From positions 31,980 to 95,979 of the forward strand of contig JAEUMR010000022.1 of NCBI GenBank assembly GCA_016791385.1: 64,000 nucleotides of DNA. The letters are read 5' to 3'. Source of the DNA: Hyphomonadaceae bacterium (GTDB lineage: Bacteria; Pseudomonadota; Alphaproteobacteria; Caulobacterales; Aquidulcibacteraceae). A program made the translations under genes and the position numbers. A model generated the notes under the pieces. The model did not search any database, was not told the DNA's origin, and saw only the letters and a list, made by a program, of their open reading frames with translations. Below, one piece after another: positions 1-8,376 of this stretch. Numbering within the stretch: the first letter of the stretch is position 1; the number at the start of each line of letters is the position of its first letter.

Positions 1-947
1 TGCGCTATACGGAAGAGGAGAAGGAATACTTCCGCACCACCTCAACGTTCTCGACTTTCCCGGGCCTCACTCTGAATCCGGCGTTCGCGTTCACGATCAA
101 CGAAACCTGGACCGACACCTCACCGATGGTGTCGCTCGACTATCAAGCGATGGACAACGTGCTGCTCTATGCGCGCGTCGCCCGCGGCTTTAAGTCGGGT
201 GGCTTCAACGGCCGCGCCAACAATCCGGGCGAGCAGGCGCCGTACCAGCCCGAGACGATGACGTCCTACGAAGTCGGCGTGAAGTCAGACTGGTTCGACA
301 ACACGCTGCGCGCCAACCTCGCGCTGTTCTACAACGACTACCAGGACTTCCAGGCGCGCGTGTCTGGCCTCGTGATCGACCCGGGCACGGGCCTGCCGAG
401 CCCCGAACTTTCGGTGCTCAATGCCGGCAAGCTCGAAATCTCGGGCGTCGATCTCGAACTCAGCTACTCGCCGATCGATGCGCTGACGCTCGATGCGCAA
501 GTGGGCTATCTGGATGCGGCCTACGGCGAGTTCGCCGATTCGCGCTTCGCGGCATTCGGCGGCAGCCGGGCCTTCCAAGAGCCGGCCTTCTCGCCGGATT
601 GGACGGCCCGCTTCGGCGCCCGCTACGTGTTCGACCTCGGCGATCATGGCGATCTCGAACTCAACGGTTCGGCGCGCTTCCGCTCGCGCATGGCGCTGGC
701 GGTCGACAACACGCTCACGAACTCGGCAACCGAGATCCCGGGCCTGTTCCAGGACGATTACTGGCTCTACGACGCCAACATCACCTGGCGCCCGACCGAC
801 GTGTTCAGCGTCGCTCTCGTCGGCCGCAATCTGAGCGATGAAGTGTACCGCACCGACGGCCAGGAATTCTCCTCGGTCGGCAACATCCGCACCGTCTATT
901 ATGGCGCTCCGCGGACGGTGAGCGTGGTCTTCACGGCGCGCTACTAA
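1..947 (+). CDS. TonB-dependent receptor, C-terminal part (5' truncated by window edge)
   Basis: The frame is open from the first bases and ends at a TAA. The product is the last ~315 residues of an outer-membrane TonB-dependent receptor. Visible hallmarks are alternating amphipathic beta-strands, the barrel motif ARGFKSGGFNGR, the segment YEVGVKSDWFDNTLRANLALFYNDYQ split across strand and turn, NLSDEVYR near the end, and a terminal aromatic residue (VFTARY), typical of outer-membrane barrels recognised by the BAM machinery. The plug domain and TonB box lie outside the window, so the substrate cannot be named. The wording resembles the large receptor families of oligotrophic Caulobacterales and Sphingomonadales, which import siderophores, vitamins or glycans. 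A strong hairpin terminator follows directly. Confidence 0.93.
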   Translation, partial: RYTEEEKEYFRTTSTFSTFPGLTLNPAFAFTINETWTDTSPMVSLDYQAMDNVLLYARVARGFKSGGFNGRANNPGEQAPYQPETMTSYEVGVKSDWFDNTLRANLALFYNDYQDFQARVSGLVIDPGTGLPSPELSVLNAGKLEISGVDLELSYSPIDALTLDAQVGYLDAAYGEFADSRFAAFGGSRAFQEPAFSPDWTARFGARYVFDLGDHGDLELNGSARFRSRMALAVDNTLTNSATEIPGLFQDDYWLYDANITWRPTDVFSVALVGRNLSDEVYRTDGQEFSSVGNIRTVYYGAPRTVSVVFTARY

Positions 948-954
948 GAACGAT

Positions 955-993
955 CGGCGCGGAACCCAGCTGAGTTCCGCGCCGTTTTCTTTT
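955..993 (+). terminator. Rho-independent terminator after TonB-dependent receptor
   Basis: A perfect 11-bp stem (cggcgcggaac / gttccgcgccg) encloses an 8-nt loop and is followed by a T-rich run, ttttctttt. It starts 8 nt after the receptor stop codon and separates it from the acyl-CoA ligase operon. Confidence 0.9.
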
Positions 994-1018
994 CATTTCT
1001 GGCATTTGGAGGCGACGC

Positions 1019-2554
1019 ATGCATGCGCATGAGCCTCTCTTGGCTGACGTCATCAGTCTCAACGGCCGCTGGCGCGGCGGTTCCTTGGCGCTTGTCACTG
1101 AGACCGAGCAACTCAATTGGCGCACGCTCGATGCGCGGGCCAATCAGGTCGCGAACGGGCTGATCGACGCCGGTTGCGGCAAGGGCGAGCGCGTTGGCAT
1201 CGTTATGGCCAATGGCGCGCCGATGGTCGAGGTGATGCTCGGCGCCATCAAAGCCGGCGCCATCGTTACACCGCTCAATACCTCGATCGCCGACGAGGCG
1301 ATCGCGGCGATGCTCGACGATGCAGGCGTCAAGGCGCTGTTCGCGACGTTCGGCTACGCGGGCCGGGTCAGCGGCATGGCGGGGTGCGCAACGCTGCGCG
1401 TTTGCGCAGGTGAGGCGAGCGGCTGGATCGACTACGCGGGGTGGCGCGACGCCCAGAGTGACGCCGAGCCGAACGTCGACATTGCGCCCGGCGACGTCTG
1501 CAACATCATCTACTCTTCAGGCACGACCGGCCTGCCTAAGGGCATCGTCCATACGCATGCGTGTCGTTTCAATACCGCGCACGATTTCGCGCACACGCTG
1601 CGCTATCATTGCGGCGCGCGCACGCTGATCGTCACGGGGCTGTTTTCGAACATCTCTTGGGCCAGCATGCTGCCCACCGTTCTGAACGGGGGCACGCTGT
1701 TTGTGCGGGCGGGGTTCGATCCACATGATGTGCTGGAGACGATCGAGCGCGAGCGCATTACGCACATCTCGATGGTGCCGGTGCAATATCAGCGTTTGCT
1801 TGAGCACCCCGATTTCGAGCGTTTCGACCGCTCCAGCATGCAGGCGATGATGTGCTGCGGCGCGCCGCTGCCGATCGCGGTCAAAGAGCGCGTGTTCGAA
1901 ACCTTCCGCTGCGGCCTGATCGAACTCTATGGCTCGACCGAGGGCATCATCACGACACTGGCGCCGGAAGAAGCGCCGGGAAGAATGGCCTCGGTCGGCA
2001 AGCCGCTGCCGGGCGAGGACATCGCCATCCTCAGCGACGACAACCGCGTCCTGCCGTGCGGCGAGACGGGCGAGGTAATCGGGCTCAGCCGCATCGTTAT
2101 GCAGGGCTACTGGAACAAGCCCGAGGCGACGGCGGAAGCGATGTGGATCGACGAGCGTGGCCGCGCGTGGCTGCGTTCGGGCGATATCGGCCGCATCGAC
2201 GAGGAGGGTTACCTCTTCATCACCGACCGCAAGAAGGACATGATCATCTCCGGCGGTCAGAACATCTATCCCGCCGATCTCGAAGCTGTATTGATGCGCC
2301 ATCCGGCCGTGGCGGATTGCGCCGTGTTCGGTATTCCCAGCGAAAAATGGGGTGAGACGCCGTTGGCGATCGTGGTGCTACGCGAGGGTGCGTGCGCGAA
2401 GGGCGATGATGTCCGCAGCTGGGCCAATTCCCTGCTCGGCAAGCAGCAGCGCATCCATGCGGTGGAGCTGCGGGACTCGCTTCCGCGCAACGCCAATGGC
2501 AAATTGTTGAAGCGCGAGCTGCGCGCGCCGTATTGGCCGGGGAAGCAGGCATGA
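1019..2554 (+). CDS. AMP-dependent acyl-CoA synthetase/ligase
   Basis: A 511-residue class I adenylate-forming enzyme, which would activate a carboxylic acid to an acyl-AMP and then an acyl-CoA. The P-loop-like signature SSGTTGLPKG is at about residues 166-175. The core motif ELYGSTEG follows near residue 300, then the hinge region WLRSGDIGRIDEEGYLFITD, and a C-terminal NANGKLLKREL carries the catalytic lysine. The start is ATG 1019, 6 nt after a good ggagg ribosome-binding site. The stop overlaps the next gene (ATGA), so the two are translationally coupled. Substrate is not determinable: long-chain fatty acids, aryl acids or cyclohexyl carboxylates are all possible for this branch. The coupled hydrolase suggests a small catabolic unit. 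Confidence 0.9.
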   Translation: MHAHEPLLADVISLNGRWRGGSLALVTETEQLNWRTLDARANQVANGLIDAGCGKGERVGIVMANGAPMVEVMLGAIKAGAIVTPLNTSIADEAIAAMLDDAGVKALFATFGYAGRVSGMAGCATLRVCAGEASGWIDYAGWRDAQSDAEPNVDIAPGDVCNIIYSSGTTGLPKGIVHTHACRFNTAHDFAHTLRYHCGARTLIVTGLFSNISWASMLPTVLNGGTLFVRAGFDPHDVLETIERERITHISMVPVQYQRLLEHPDFERFDRSSMQAMMCCGAPLPIAVKERVFETFRCGLIELYGSTEGIITTLAPEEAPGRMASVGKPLPGEDIAILSDDNRVLPCGETGEVIGLSRIVMQGYWNKPEATAEAMWIDERGRAWLRSGDIGRIDEEGYLFITDRKKDMIISGGQNIYPADLEAVLMRHPAVADCAVFGIPSEKWGETPLAIVVLREGACAKGDDVRSWANSLLGKQQRIHAVELRDSLPRNANGKLLKRELRAPYWPGKQA

Positions 2555-3417
2555 CGGGATTTGTCGAGACCTTGTTCGCAACCGCCGACGGCCCGCGCCT
2601 CGAGGTGCGGGATTATGCGCCGGCAGGCGCGGTTTCGGGCGCGCCAGTGCTGTGCCTGCACGGATTGACGCGCAATGTGCGCGACTTCGACGAGCTTGCG
2701 CCGCGTATCGCCGGGCTCGGGCGGCGGGTGATCGTGGCGTCGCAGCGCGGCCGCGGCGGTTCGGACCGCGATCCGATGCCGGCCCGCTACAATCCGGCGA
2801 TCTATGCCGGCGACATGCTGGCGCTGCTCGATCAGCTTAGCGTCGAGCGAGCGGTGTATGTCGGCACATCGATGGGCGGGCTGATGACGATGATCACCGC
2901 CGCGATCGCGCCGCAGCGCATCGCGGCGGCGGTGCTGAACGACATTGGTCCGGAGATCGACCCGGCCGGCCTGGCGCGCATTCAGAGTTATGTCGGCAAG
3001 ACCAAGCCGGTTGAGACTTGGGCCGATGCAATCGCATCGACGCGCATACTGCAGAGCGTCGCGTTTCCGAAGGAAACCAGCGACGCATTTTGGGAGGCAT
3101 TCGCCCGCCGCGCCTACCGTGAGGAGCCGGATGGGCGGGTCGTGCTGGATTACGATCCCGCGATCGCCCAAGCGTTCCAGCCCGCGCCGGACGCGCCGGC
3201 GGCCGATCTGTGGCCCTTGTTCGAGGCGTTGAAGCCTGTGCCGGTATTGCTCGTTCGCGGCGGCATCAGCGATCTGCTGAGCGCAGCGACGGTCGAGGAG
3301 ATGCGCCGCCGCAAGCCGGACCTCAAAGCAGTGAGCGTGCCCGATGTCGGACACGCTCCCTACATGACTGAGCCTGCCGCCTGGGCGGCGATCGAGGATT
3401 TCCTGCGCAGCCTTTAG
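2551..3417 (+). CDS. Alpha/beta-fold hydrolase
   Basis: A 288-residue alpha/beta hydrolase. The oxyanion/His-Gly motif LCLHGLTRN is near residue 35, the nucleophile elbow GTSMGG has Ser at about 107, and the C-terminal catalytic His lies in DVGHAPYM. The start is taken as ATG 2551, which overlaps the ligase stop codon as ATGA; an ATG at 2533 would create a longer overlap and is less likely. Tight coupling to the acyl-CoA ligase suggests the two act on the same pathway, for example ester or lactone hydrolysis before CoA activation, but that is inference. It ends convergently, overlapping the end of the fixK-like gene by 4 bp. Confidence 0.88.
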   Translation: MTGFVETLFATADGPRLEVRDYAPAGAVSGAPVLCLHGLTRNVRDFDELAPRIAGLGRRVIVASQRGRGGSDRDPMPARYNPAIYAGDMLALLDQLSVERAVYVGTSMGGLMTMITAAIAPQRIAAAVLNDIGPEIDPAGLARIQSYVGKTKPVETWADAIASTRILQSVAFPKETSDAFWEAFARRAYREEPDGRVVLDYDPAIAQAFQPAPDAPAADLWPLFEALKPVPVLLVRGGISDLLSAATVEEMRRRKPDLKAVSVPDVGHAPYMTEPAAWAAIEDFLRSL

Positions 3418-4082
3418 GCTGCCTGCAGCTGCTCCAGCGCCGAGCGGCTACGCACCACGACGTGGCGTGAAGTCGGCAAAGCGATGGCGTGGTCGCGTTC
3501 CATTTGCGTGAAGGCGCGCGAGACGGTCTCGATCGTCAGCGCCAGATAATCGGCGATGTCGGCGCGCGACATCGGCAGGTCGAGTTCTTTGTCGGTGCGA
3601 TTGCGCTCGGCGAGGCTGAGCAAGAAAGCGGCGACCCGCTCGCCAGCCCCTTTGCGGCCCAGCACGAGGGCATGTTCGCGCGCGTCATGAAGTTCGTCGC
3701 TGGCCAGCTGCAACAGCGCGCGGGCGACATCGAGGCTTTCGGTGGCCGCCTTTTCGATCAAGGAGCGGCGCACTAGCACCAGTTCGCAATCGGCAATAGC
3801 CTCGGCGCTGAAGCCGTGCGCGGCGCCGAGCTCGAAACCGAAGAGGTCGCCCGGGAGATGGAAGGCGACGATCTGGCGGCGGCCGTCGCTGGTGAAGCGG
3901 ATCGTACGGACCGCTCCGGAAACGACCCGGTAGACGTGGTTCACAGGCTCGCTTTCGCCGAAAACCTCTTCGTTGCGGGCAAAGCGCATGCGCGTGCCCG
4001 GAAACGCCTTGGGGCCGATGCTGATCGCGTCGTCGTGGCGGGAAACAGGGCCGCCGCACAGTTCAGTTTGAAGGTCACGCAT
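3414..4082 (-). CDS. fixK: FixK-type Crp/Fnr family transcriptional regulator
   Basis: A 222-residue regulator with an N-terminal cyclic-nucleotide-binding fold (VSGAVRTIRFTSDGRRQIV, then HLPGDLFGFE) and a C-terminal winged helix. The recognition region MSRADIADYLALTIETVSR is the typical FixK/FnrN/Aadr sequence, which binds TTGAT-N4-ATCAA-like boxes. It lacks the N-terminal four-cysteine cluster of oxygen-sensing Fnr (only one Cys, near residue 9), so it should not sense oxygen itself and would depend on FixJ for expression. That fits its divergent placement next to fixLJ. The start ATG 4082 is preceded by a purine-rich ggagag. Family assignment is strong; exact orthology to fixK is inferred from context. 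Confidence 0.88.
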   Translation of the reverse strand: MRDLQTELCGGPVSRHDDAISIGPKAFPGTRMRFARNEEVFGESEPVNHVYRVVSGAVRTIRFTSDGRRQIVAFHLPGDLFGFELGAAHGFSAEAIADCELVLVRRSLIEKAATESLDVARALLQLASDELHDAREHALVLGRKGAGERVAAFLLSLAERNRTDKELDLPMSRADIADYLALTIETVSRAFTQMERDHAIALPTSRHVVVRSRSALEQLQAA

Positions 4083-4224
4083 CGCTCGCTCTCCTCAGGT
4101 TGAGGAGAGGAGTACGTGAGGCCGGGGGCGCGAGAAATTCGGGATGAACGCTTAGGGGGTTTCCCGTAGTCTGCCCCTGAAATAATCTACGCCAATTACG
4201 GTCCGCCGTTCTGATCCTGCTCAA
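4083..4224. promoter_or_regulatory. Divergent fixK / fixL control region
   Basis: This 142-bp intergenic region serves both divergent genes. It holds a 9-bp inverted repeat, ctctcctca-ggt-tgaggagag, that overlaps the fixK ribosome-binding site. It also holds a degenerate Fnr/FixK-like half-palindrome, CTGAT-cctg-CTCAA (4211-4224), matching 8 of the 10 conserved positions. In Caulobacter and rhizobia FixJ~P activates fixK from such a region; no FixJ consensus was convincingly identified here. Confidence 0.35.
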
Positions 4225-5781
4225 TTGGTCGTATTGGCCGCAGGGGGCGCTCCAGCCTACAAGCGCGGGGTGAACGAGGCCTCGATCAACCCTGCCCCGG
4301 GCGGCGCCCAGGAGACGCTGGCGGCGCTGGTGCGGCGGCTGCTGCGCGAGCGCGACGCCAATATCTACCTGGCGACCATCGCCGCCTGCATCGTCGTGGG
4401 TCTCATCAATGTGGGCTTGCGGGCCTTGGCCCCCGACACGTCCGTGTACATGGTCTATGTGCCCGTTGTGGTTGCGGCGGCCCTACTCGGCGGCTTCTGG
4501 CCGGGCTTGCTGGCGACCGTTTTTGGGCTCCTCGTATCAATGTCGCTCGACCCGTCGGGGTTGGCGACGCCCTGGGTGTTCACAGCGATTTCCGTGGCGG
4601 CGTCTTTCGGCGGCGACTGGGCCTACCGGGCGCGCCGGCGCGGAGACGAGGCCGCGCGCGTATTGGCCGAGCGCGAGGCGCATTTGCGCTCGATTTTCGA
4701 CAGCGCCCCGGACGCCATGATCGTCGTCGACGAGCGCGGCGTCATTCAAACATACAGCGCTGCGGCGCAGCGCATGTTTGGCTGGACCGCCGCCGAGATT
4801 TTGGGGCGCAACGTCTCGACGCTGATGCCTAAACCTTACCGGACCGAGCACGACGCCTACATGCAGCGCTATCTCGACACCGGCGAGAAGCGCATCATCG
4901 GCATCGGCCGCATCGTCGTCGGCGAACGCAAGGATGGCTCCACGTTCCCGCTGGAACTCGCCGTCGGCGAGTTGCGCTCGCCGCAGGCGCGCTACTTCAC
5001 CGGCTTCGTGCGCGATCTGACTGAGCGCCAGCAGGCGGAAGACCGGCTGCAGGAATTGCAGGCGGAGCTGGTGCATATCTCGCGCGTGAGCGCGATGGGC
5101 GAGATGGCCTCGTCACTGGCGCACGAGCTGAACCAGCCGCTGAGCGCGGTGGCGAACTACATGAATGGCGCGCGCCGCCTGTTGGGACAGGCCGGCGATG
5201 CCGACAAGCGCGTGCTCGATGCGATCACCAAAGCCGGCGAGCAGACGCTGCGCGCCGGGGACATCATTCGCCGCCTGCGCGACTTCCTCGCTCGCGGCGA
5301 AGGCGAACGCACGATCGAGCCGCTGACCAAGCTGGTGCAAGAGGCGTGCGCGCTGGCGCTGGTCGGCGCGCGCGACCAGTCCGTCCGAGTGCAATACCGC
5401 TTGTCGGCGACGCCGATGCTGGTCCTGGTCGACCGCGTGCAAATCCAACAGGTCATTCTCAATTTCGTGCGCAACGCGATGGACGCGATGGAGGGCCAGC
5501 CGCGGCGCGAGCTCACCGTCGCGACCGAGGCGGGCCCAGGTGATATGGCGCTGGTGAGCGTCATCGATACCGGGCCAGGGCTCGACCCCAGCGTGGCTGA
5601 GCGCCTGTTCCAACCTTTTGTCACCACCAAGGCGCAGGGCATGGGCGTCGGCCTGTCGATCTCACGCACAATCGTGGAAGCCCATGGCGGGCGAATCTGG
5701 ACCGAAGCTAACCCAGGCGGCGGCGCCATCTTCCACTTCACCGTGCCACTCGCTACGCCTGACGCCGAGACCGATGAATGA
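4225..5781 (+). CDS. fixL: Heme-PAS oxygen-sensing histidine kinase FixL
   Basis: About 518 residues. Two to three membrane segments lie at ~46-135, a PAS domain at ~150-268, then HisKA and HATPase. The PAS sequence carries the FixL heme-pocket signature: [13 protein letters not shown] with the proximal heme ligand His209, then IIGIGRIV containing the conserved distal-side Arg229, and [11 protein letters not shown]. The phospho-accepting His300 is in LAHELNQPL, the N box is [10 protein letters not shown] and the G boxes are DTGPGL and GMGVGLSI. Known FixL proteins autophosphorylate when heme is oxygen-free and pass phosphate to FixJ. The start is uncertain: TTG 4225 or GTG 4270 (VNEAS), neither with a strong ribosome-binding site. 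The stop overlaps fixJ. Confidence 0.92.
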   Translation: MVVLAAGGAPAYKRGVNEASINPAPGGAQETLAALVRRLLRERDANIYLATIAACIVVGLINVGLRALAPDTSVYMVYVPVVVAAALLGGFWPGLLATVFGLLVSMSLDPSGLATPWVFTAISVAASFGGDWAYRARRRGDEAARVLAEREAHLRSIFDSAPDAMIVVDERGVIQTYSAAAQRMFGWTAAEILGRNVSTLMPKPYRTEHDAYMQRYLDTGEKRIIGIGRIVVGERKDGSTFPLELAVGELRSPQARYFTGFVRDLTERQQAEDRLQELQAELVHISRVSAMGEMASSLAHELNQPLSAVANYMNGARRLLGQAGDADKRVLDAITKAGEQTLRAGDIIRRLRDFLARGEGERTIEPLTKLVQEACALALVGARDQSVRVQYRLSATPMLVLVDRVQIQQVILNFVRNAMDAMEGQPRRELTVATEAGPGDMALVSVIDTGPGLDPSVAERLFQPFVTTKAQGMGVGLSISRTIVEAHGGRIWTEANPGGGAIFHFTVPLATPDAETDE

Positions 5782-6392
5782 ATGACGCTGGCGATACCGT
5801 GCATGTCGTCGACGACGACGCGGCGATCCGTGAGTCGCTGAGCTTTCTGCTCGACACTGCGGGGCTGAAGGCGTGCCTCTATGAGTCCGGGCACGCGCTG
5901 CTCGCGCGCACTGGGGCGCTTGAGCCGGGCTGCATCATCACCGATGTTCGCATGCCGGAGATGAACGGCCTGGAACTGGTGGAGCGGCTCAAGGAAAGCG
6001 GTGTTCGCTTGCCTGTGATCGTGCTGACCGGACATGCGGACGTCGCCATGGCGGTCGAGGCGATGAAGGCGGGCGTCATCGAGTTTCTCGAAAAGCCCTT
6101 TTCCGACGACGCGCTGCTGCGGGCGGTCGACACTGCGATGGCGGTCGGCAAGCAAGCGCAGGGGCGTGATGCCGAGCGCGCAGAATTGCAGCGGCGTCTG
6201 GCCGAATTGACGGCGCGCGAGCGGGAAGTCTTTGACGCCATCGTCGCCGGCGATTCCAACAAAGCGGCGGGCCTGAAGCTCGGCATCAGCCCGCGTACGG
6301 TAGAGATCTATCGCGCCAACGTGATGACGAAGATGCAGGCGCACAGCCTCTCGGAACTGGTGCGTATGGCGCTCGCGCTCGAGCGCGCCTAG
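5778..6392 (+). CDS. fixJ: Response regulator FixJ (receiver + LuxR-type HTH)
   Basis: A 204-residue two-domain regulator. The receiver has the acidic pair in VVDDD (residues ~12-14), phospho-acceptor Asp56 in TDVRMP, Thr84 in LTGHADV and Lys106 in EKPF. A linker leads to the [18 protein letters not shown] followed by [16 protein letters not shown]. This layout and wording match FixJ of rhizobia and Caulobacter. Its ATG overlaps the fixL stop by four bases (ATGA), the usual coupling of a sensor and regulator. It should activate fixK under low oxygen. Confidence 0.92.
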   Translation: MNDAGDTVHVVDDDAAIRESLSFLLDTAGLKACLYESGHALLARTGALEPGCIITDVRMPEMNGLELVERLKESGVRLPVIVLTGHADVAMAVEAMKAGVIEFLEKPFSDDALLRAVDTAMAVGKQAQGRDAERAELQRRLAELTAREREVFDAIVAGDSNKAAGLKLGISPRTVEIYRANVMTKMQAHSLSELVRMALALERA

Positions 6393-6464
6393 CGCCGTTG
6401 CGCCAAATCAAGACCGCGGACTGGGGATCGGTCATTCTTTCAAGATAGACTGACCGGAGTTCGG

Positions 6465-6836
6465 GTGCTCGACCGCACATCTCCCACTGTCCTGCTTGTT
6501 GACGACGACGCGGATTTGCGCGCCGCGCTTACGTTCCTGTTCGAGACCGAAGGCTATGCCGTACACGCCTTCGCCAGCGCCGAGGCGGCGCTGGAGTCTG
6601 ATGAATCGAGCGCCGCCTGCCTGGTGCTCGACCAGCGCTTGCCCGGCCTCTCGGGCCTGGACCTGTTGGAGCGCATGCGCGCTCAAGGGTTTTCCGCGCC
6701 CGCAATCCTGATCACGACGCATCCATCGGGCCGTGAGCGCGCGCGTGCGCGCGCCGCCAAGGCGCAGGTCCTGGAAAAGCCGCTGCTTGGCGACGAGCTG
6801 GCGAAGCTGGTTGGCGGCGCGTCCAGGGCGGGCTAG
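6465..6836 (+). CDS. Single-domain response regulator (receiver only)
   Basis: A 123-residue protein that is only a CheY-like receiver: acidic cluster VDDDADLR, phospho-acceptor in LVLDQRLPGLSG, ITTHPSG at the Thr position and LEKPL with the conserved Lys. There is no output domain. The start is GTG 6465 after a ggag site 5 nt upstream. It lies 72 bp after fixJ on the same strand, so it probably belongs to the oxygen-sensing module. Known small receivers beside FixLJ (FixT-like) repress FixL or act as phosphate sinks; FixT of Caulobacter is reported to use an iron-sulfur cluster, whereas this protein has a single Cys, so a direct FixT equivalence is doubtful. Confidence 0.8.
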   Translation: MLDRTSPTVLLVDDDADLRAALTFLFETEGYAVHAFASAEAALESDESSAACLVLDQRLPGLSGLDLLERMRAQGFSAPAILITTHPSGRERARARAAKAQVLEKPLLGDELAKLVGGASRAG

Positions 6837-7417
6837 GCGCCCTTGATCCCGAGGTCGCGGACTTGGCGCAGCCAGCGCGCTGCCACGTTGGGCTGGCCCG
6901 CGCCGCCAAACAGGGTGAGCCGGACAGGATCGACGCCGGCAAAGCCGAGGACGCTACGCGCGATGCTCTTGACGCCGAAGGCGCCGAACATCAGCCGGTA
7001 CATGATCGCCGGCATGCCCATCGTCGCAATCAGGCGCGCGCTCTTGCCCTTGAGCTTCATCGCCCAGCCGCGCTCTGAGACACGGGCGAGGAAGTTGGCG
7101 CGTGCGACCTGTTCCAGGAACGCGCGCAGATAGGCGGGCGCGCTGCCAAGCCAGATCGGGAAGATGATGACGATATGCGTCGCCCACTCGATATCAGCGC
7201 GCGCGCTTAAGATCGCAGGCGATTGTGGCGCTTGATCGAACTCCGCCGCTGTCCGCAAGAACGAAATTTCGGTTTCGGCGAGCGTAATCATGCGGGTCTG
7301 GAAACCCGCCTCGTGCGCGCCTTCGACATAGGCTTGGGCAAGCGCGTGCGTGAGCCGGGCGCGGTCTGGGTCCGGCTGGCCGTCGATCACGAGCACGTGG
7401 CGCTCGGCGGTCGTCAT
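6833..7417 (-). CDS. Flavodoxin-fold NAD(P)H-dependent oxidoreductase
   Basis: A 194-residue protein of the flavodoxin-like/NAD(P)H:quinone reductase family. An N-terminal beta-strand leads to an FMN-loop-like DGQPDPDRARLTHALA, with HIVIIFPIWLGSAPAYLRAFLEQV typical of the family at ~80-105 and LIATMGMPA ahead of a C-terminal segment. These enzymes are soluble FMN/FAD proteins that reduce quinones or electrophiles by two electrons. It is convergent with the receiver gene (4-bp overlap) and divergent from the universal stress gene. Placement in an oxygen/redox cluster supports a redox role; the substrate is unknown. Confidence 0.82.
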   Translation of the reverse strand: MTTAERHVLVIDGQPDPDRARLTHALAQAYVEGAHEAGFQTRMITLAETEISFLRTAAEFDQAPQSPAILSARADIEWATHIVIIFPIWLGSAPAYLRAFLEQVARANFLARVSERGWAMKLKGKSARLIATMGMPAIMYRLMFGAFGVKSIARSVLGFAGVDPVRLTLFGGAGQPNVAARWLRQVRDLGIKGA

Positions 7418-7452
7418 GAGAAAATCACTCTCGCGGTCGCTTGGCGCTTGCC

Positions 7453-7466
7453 TTGCGCTCGCTCAA
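7453..7466 (+). promoter_or_regulatory. Candidate FixK/Fnr box upstream of uspA-like genes
   Basis: TTGCGCTCGCTCAA fits the relaxed FixK pattern TTG(A/C)-N6-(T/G)CAA. Its centre lies about 57 bp before the ATG of the universal stress gene, so a class II promoter would start about 16 bp before that ATG. It is only weakly palindromic, so this is a context-supported guess. Confidence 0.35.
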
Positions 7467-7516
7467 AGGCTGCAAGTGGCCTGCGTGCGATTTTGAAATT
7501 GCGTGGAGTTCCGTAG

Positions 7517-8365
7517 ATGGCGCTGAAGTCCTTGCTGCTCGCCGCCTCATGCGCTGAGGATGACGCGGCCGTGTTCAATGCTGCAGCTGCGCTAGCGCGC
7601 CGGTTCAGCGCGCATGTCGAAGCCATCCCGGCATTCTCCGATCCGGCGGCGGATTATGTCTCGTATGGCGCGGCCATGCGCCCGGCGAGCGCCCGGACAC
7701 TTGAGCGGGTGCGCGAGGCGGAAGCGAGCGAAATGGCGCTGCTGCAGCGACTCGCGAAGGACGCGGTCCAGCGCCAGGGCCTAACGGTCGGCGGCGGCGC
7801 CGACATCGTCGTACGCGAGCGCGCGCTCCAGCCAGCGGCCGCCCTCGCTCACGCGAGCGTTCTAGCCGATCTGGTGCTGTTCGGCGCCGCTTCGGTGCGG
7901 AAGGGAGCGGCGCTTGGCGCGCTGTTCGCGGAGACGCTGCTGACGACGCGCGCGCCGAGCCTTCTTGTTGGCGCCGGCGCGCCGGCCTTCGAACGCATCG
8001 CCATCGCATGGGACGGCAGCGCTCAGGCCGGACGCGCTGTCCGCGCCGCCTTGCCGCTCCTGCAGGCGGCAAAGCACGTTGCGGTGCTCACCAATGTCGA
8101 CGAGGCGCCGGCAGGCGAACAAGCGCCGGGCGCCGAGCCGCTGCTGGCGCACCTTGGACGCCATGGTGTGGCGTCGATCGAGACGCGGGCCATCCACGGG
8201 GGCGACGTCGCCGCGTCTCTGCTCAGCGCGGCAGCTGAGGCCAAATGCGATACCTTGGTGGTGGGCGCGTATGGGCGGCCGCGGCTGTACGAGTTAGTGC
8301 TCGGCGGCACCACGCGCGCCCTTGTGCATGCCGCCAATGCGCCGCATCTTCTGATGGCGCACTGA
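7517..8365 (+). CDS. Universal stress protein, tandem UspA domains
   Basis: A 282-residue cytoplasmic protein with two UspA domains. The second, at ~150-282, starts FERIAIAWDGSAQAGRAVRAAL and ends with the nucleotide-binding region VVGAYGRPRLYELVLGGTTR. The first domain is more divergent. The start is ATG 7517 preceded by ggag. Proteins of this form are induced under low oxygen and stasis in alphaproteobacteria, often under FixK/Fnr control; the FixK-like box upstream agrees. It is followed 11 bp later by a second usp gene, probably as one transcript. Confidence 0.88.
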   Translation: MALKSLLLAASCAEDDAAVFNAAAALARRFSAHVEAIPAFSDPAADYVSYGAAMRPASARTLERVREAEASEMALLQRLAKDAVQRQGLTVGGGADIVVRERALQPAAALAHASVLADLVLFGAASVRKGAALGALFAETLLTTRAPSLLVGAGAPAFERIAIAWDGSAQAGRAVRAALPLLQAAKHVAVLTNVDEAPAGEQAPGAEPLLAHLGRHGVASIETRAIHGGDVAASLLSAAAEAKCDTLVVGAYGRPRLYELVLGGTTRALVHAANAPHLLMAH

Positions 8366-8376
8366 AGGTTTCGCCG

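Noticed and set aside
4211-4224. Strong Fnr/FixK box before fixL
   Set aside because: CTGAT-cctg-CTCAA has mismatches in both half-sites and abuts an uncertain start codon, so it is mentioned only as a weak element of the control region.
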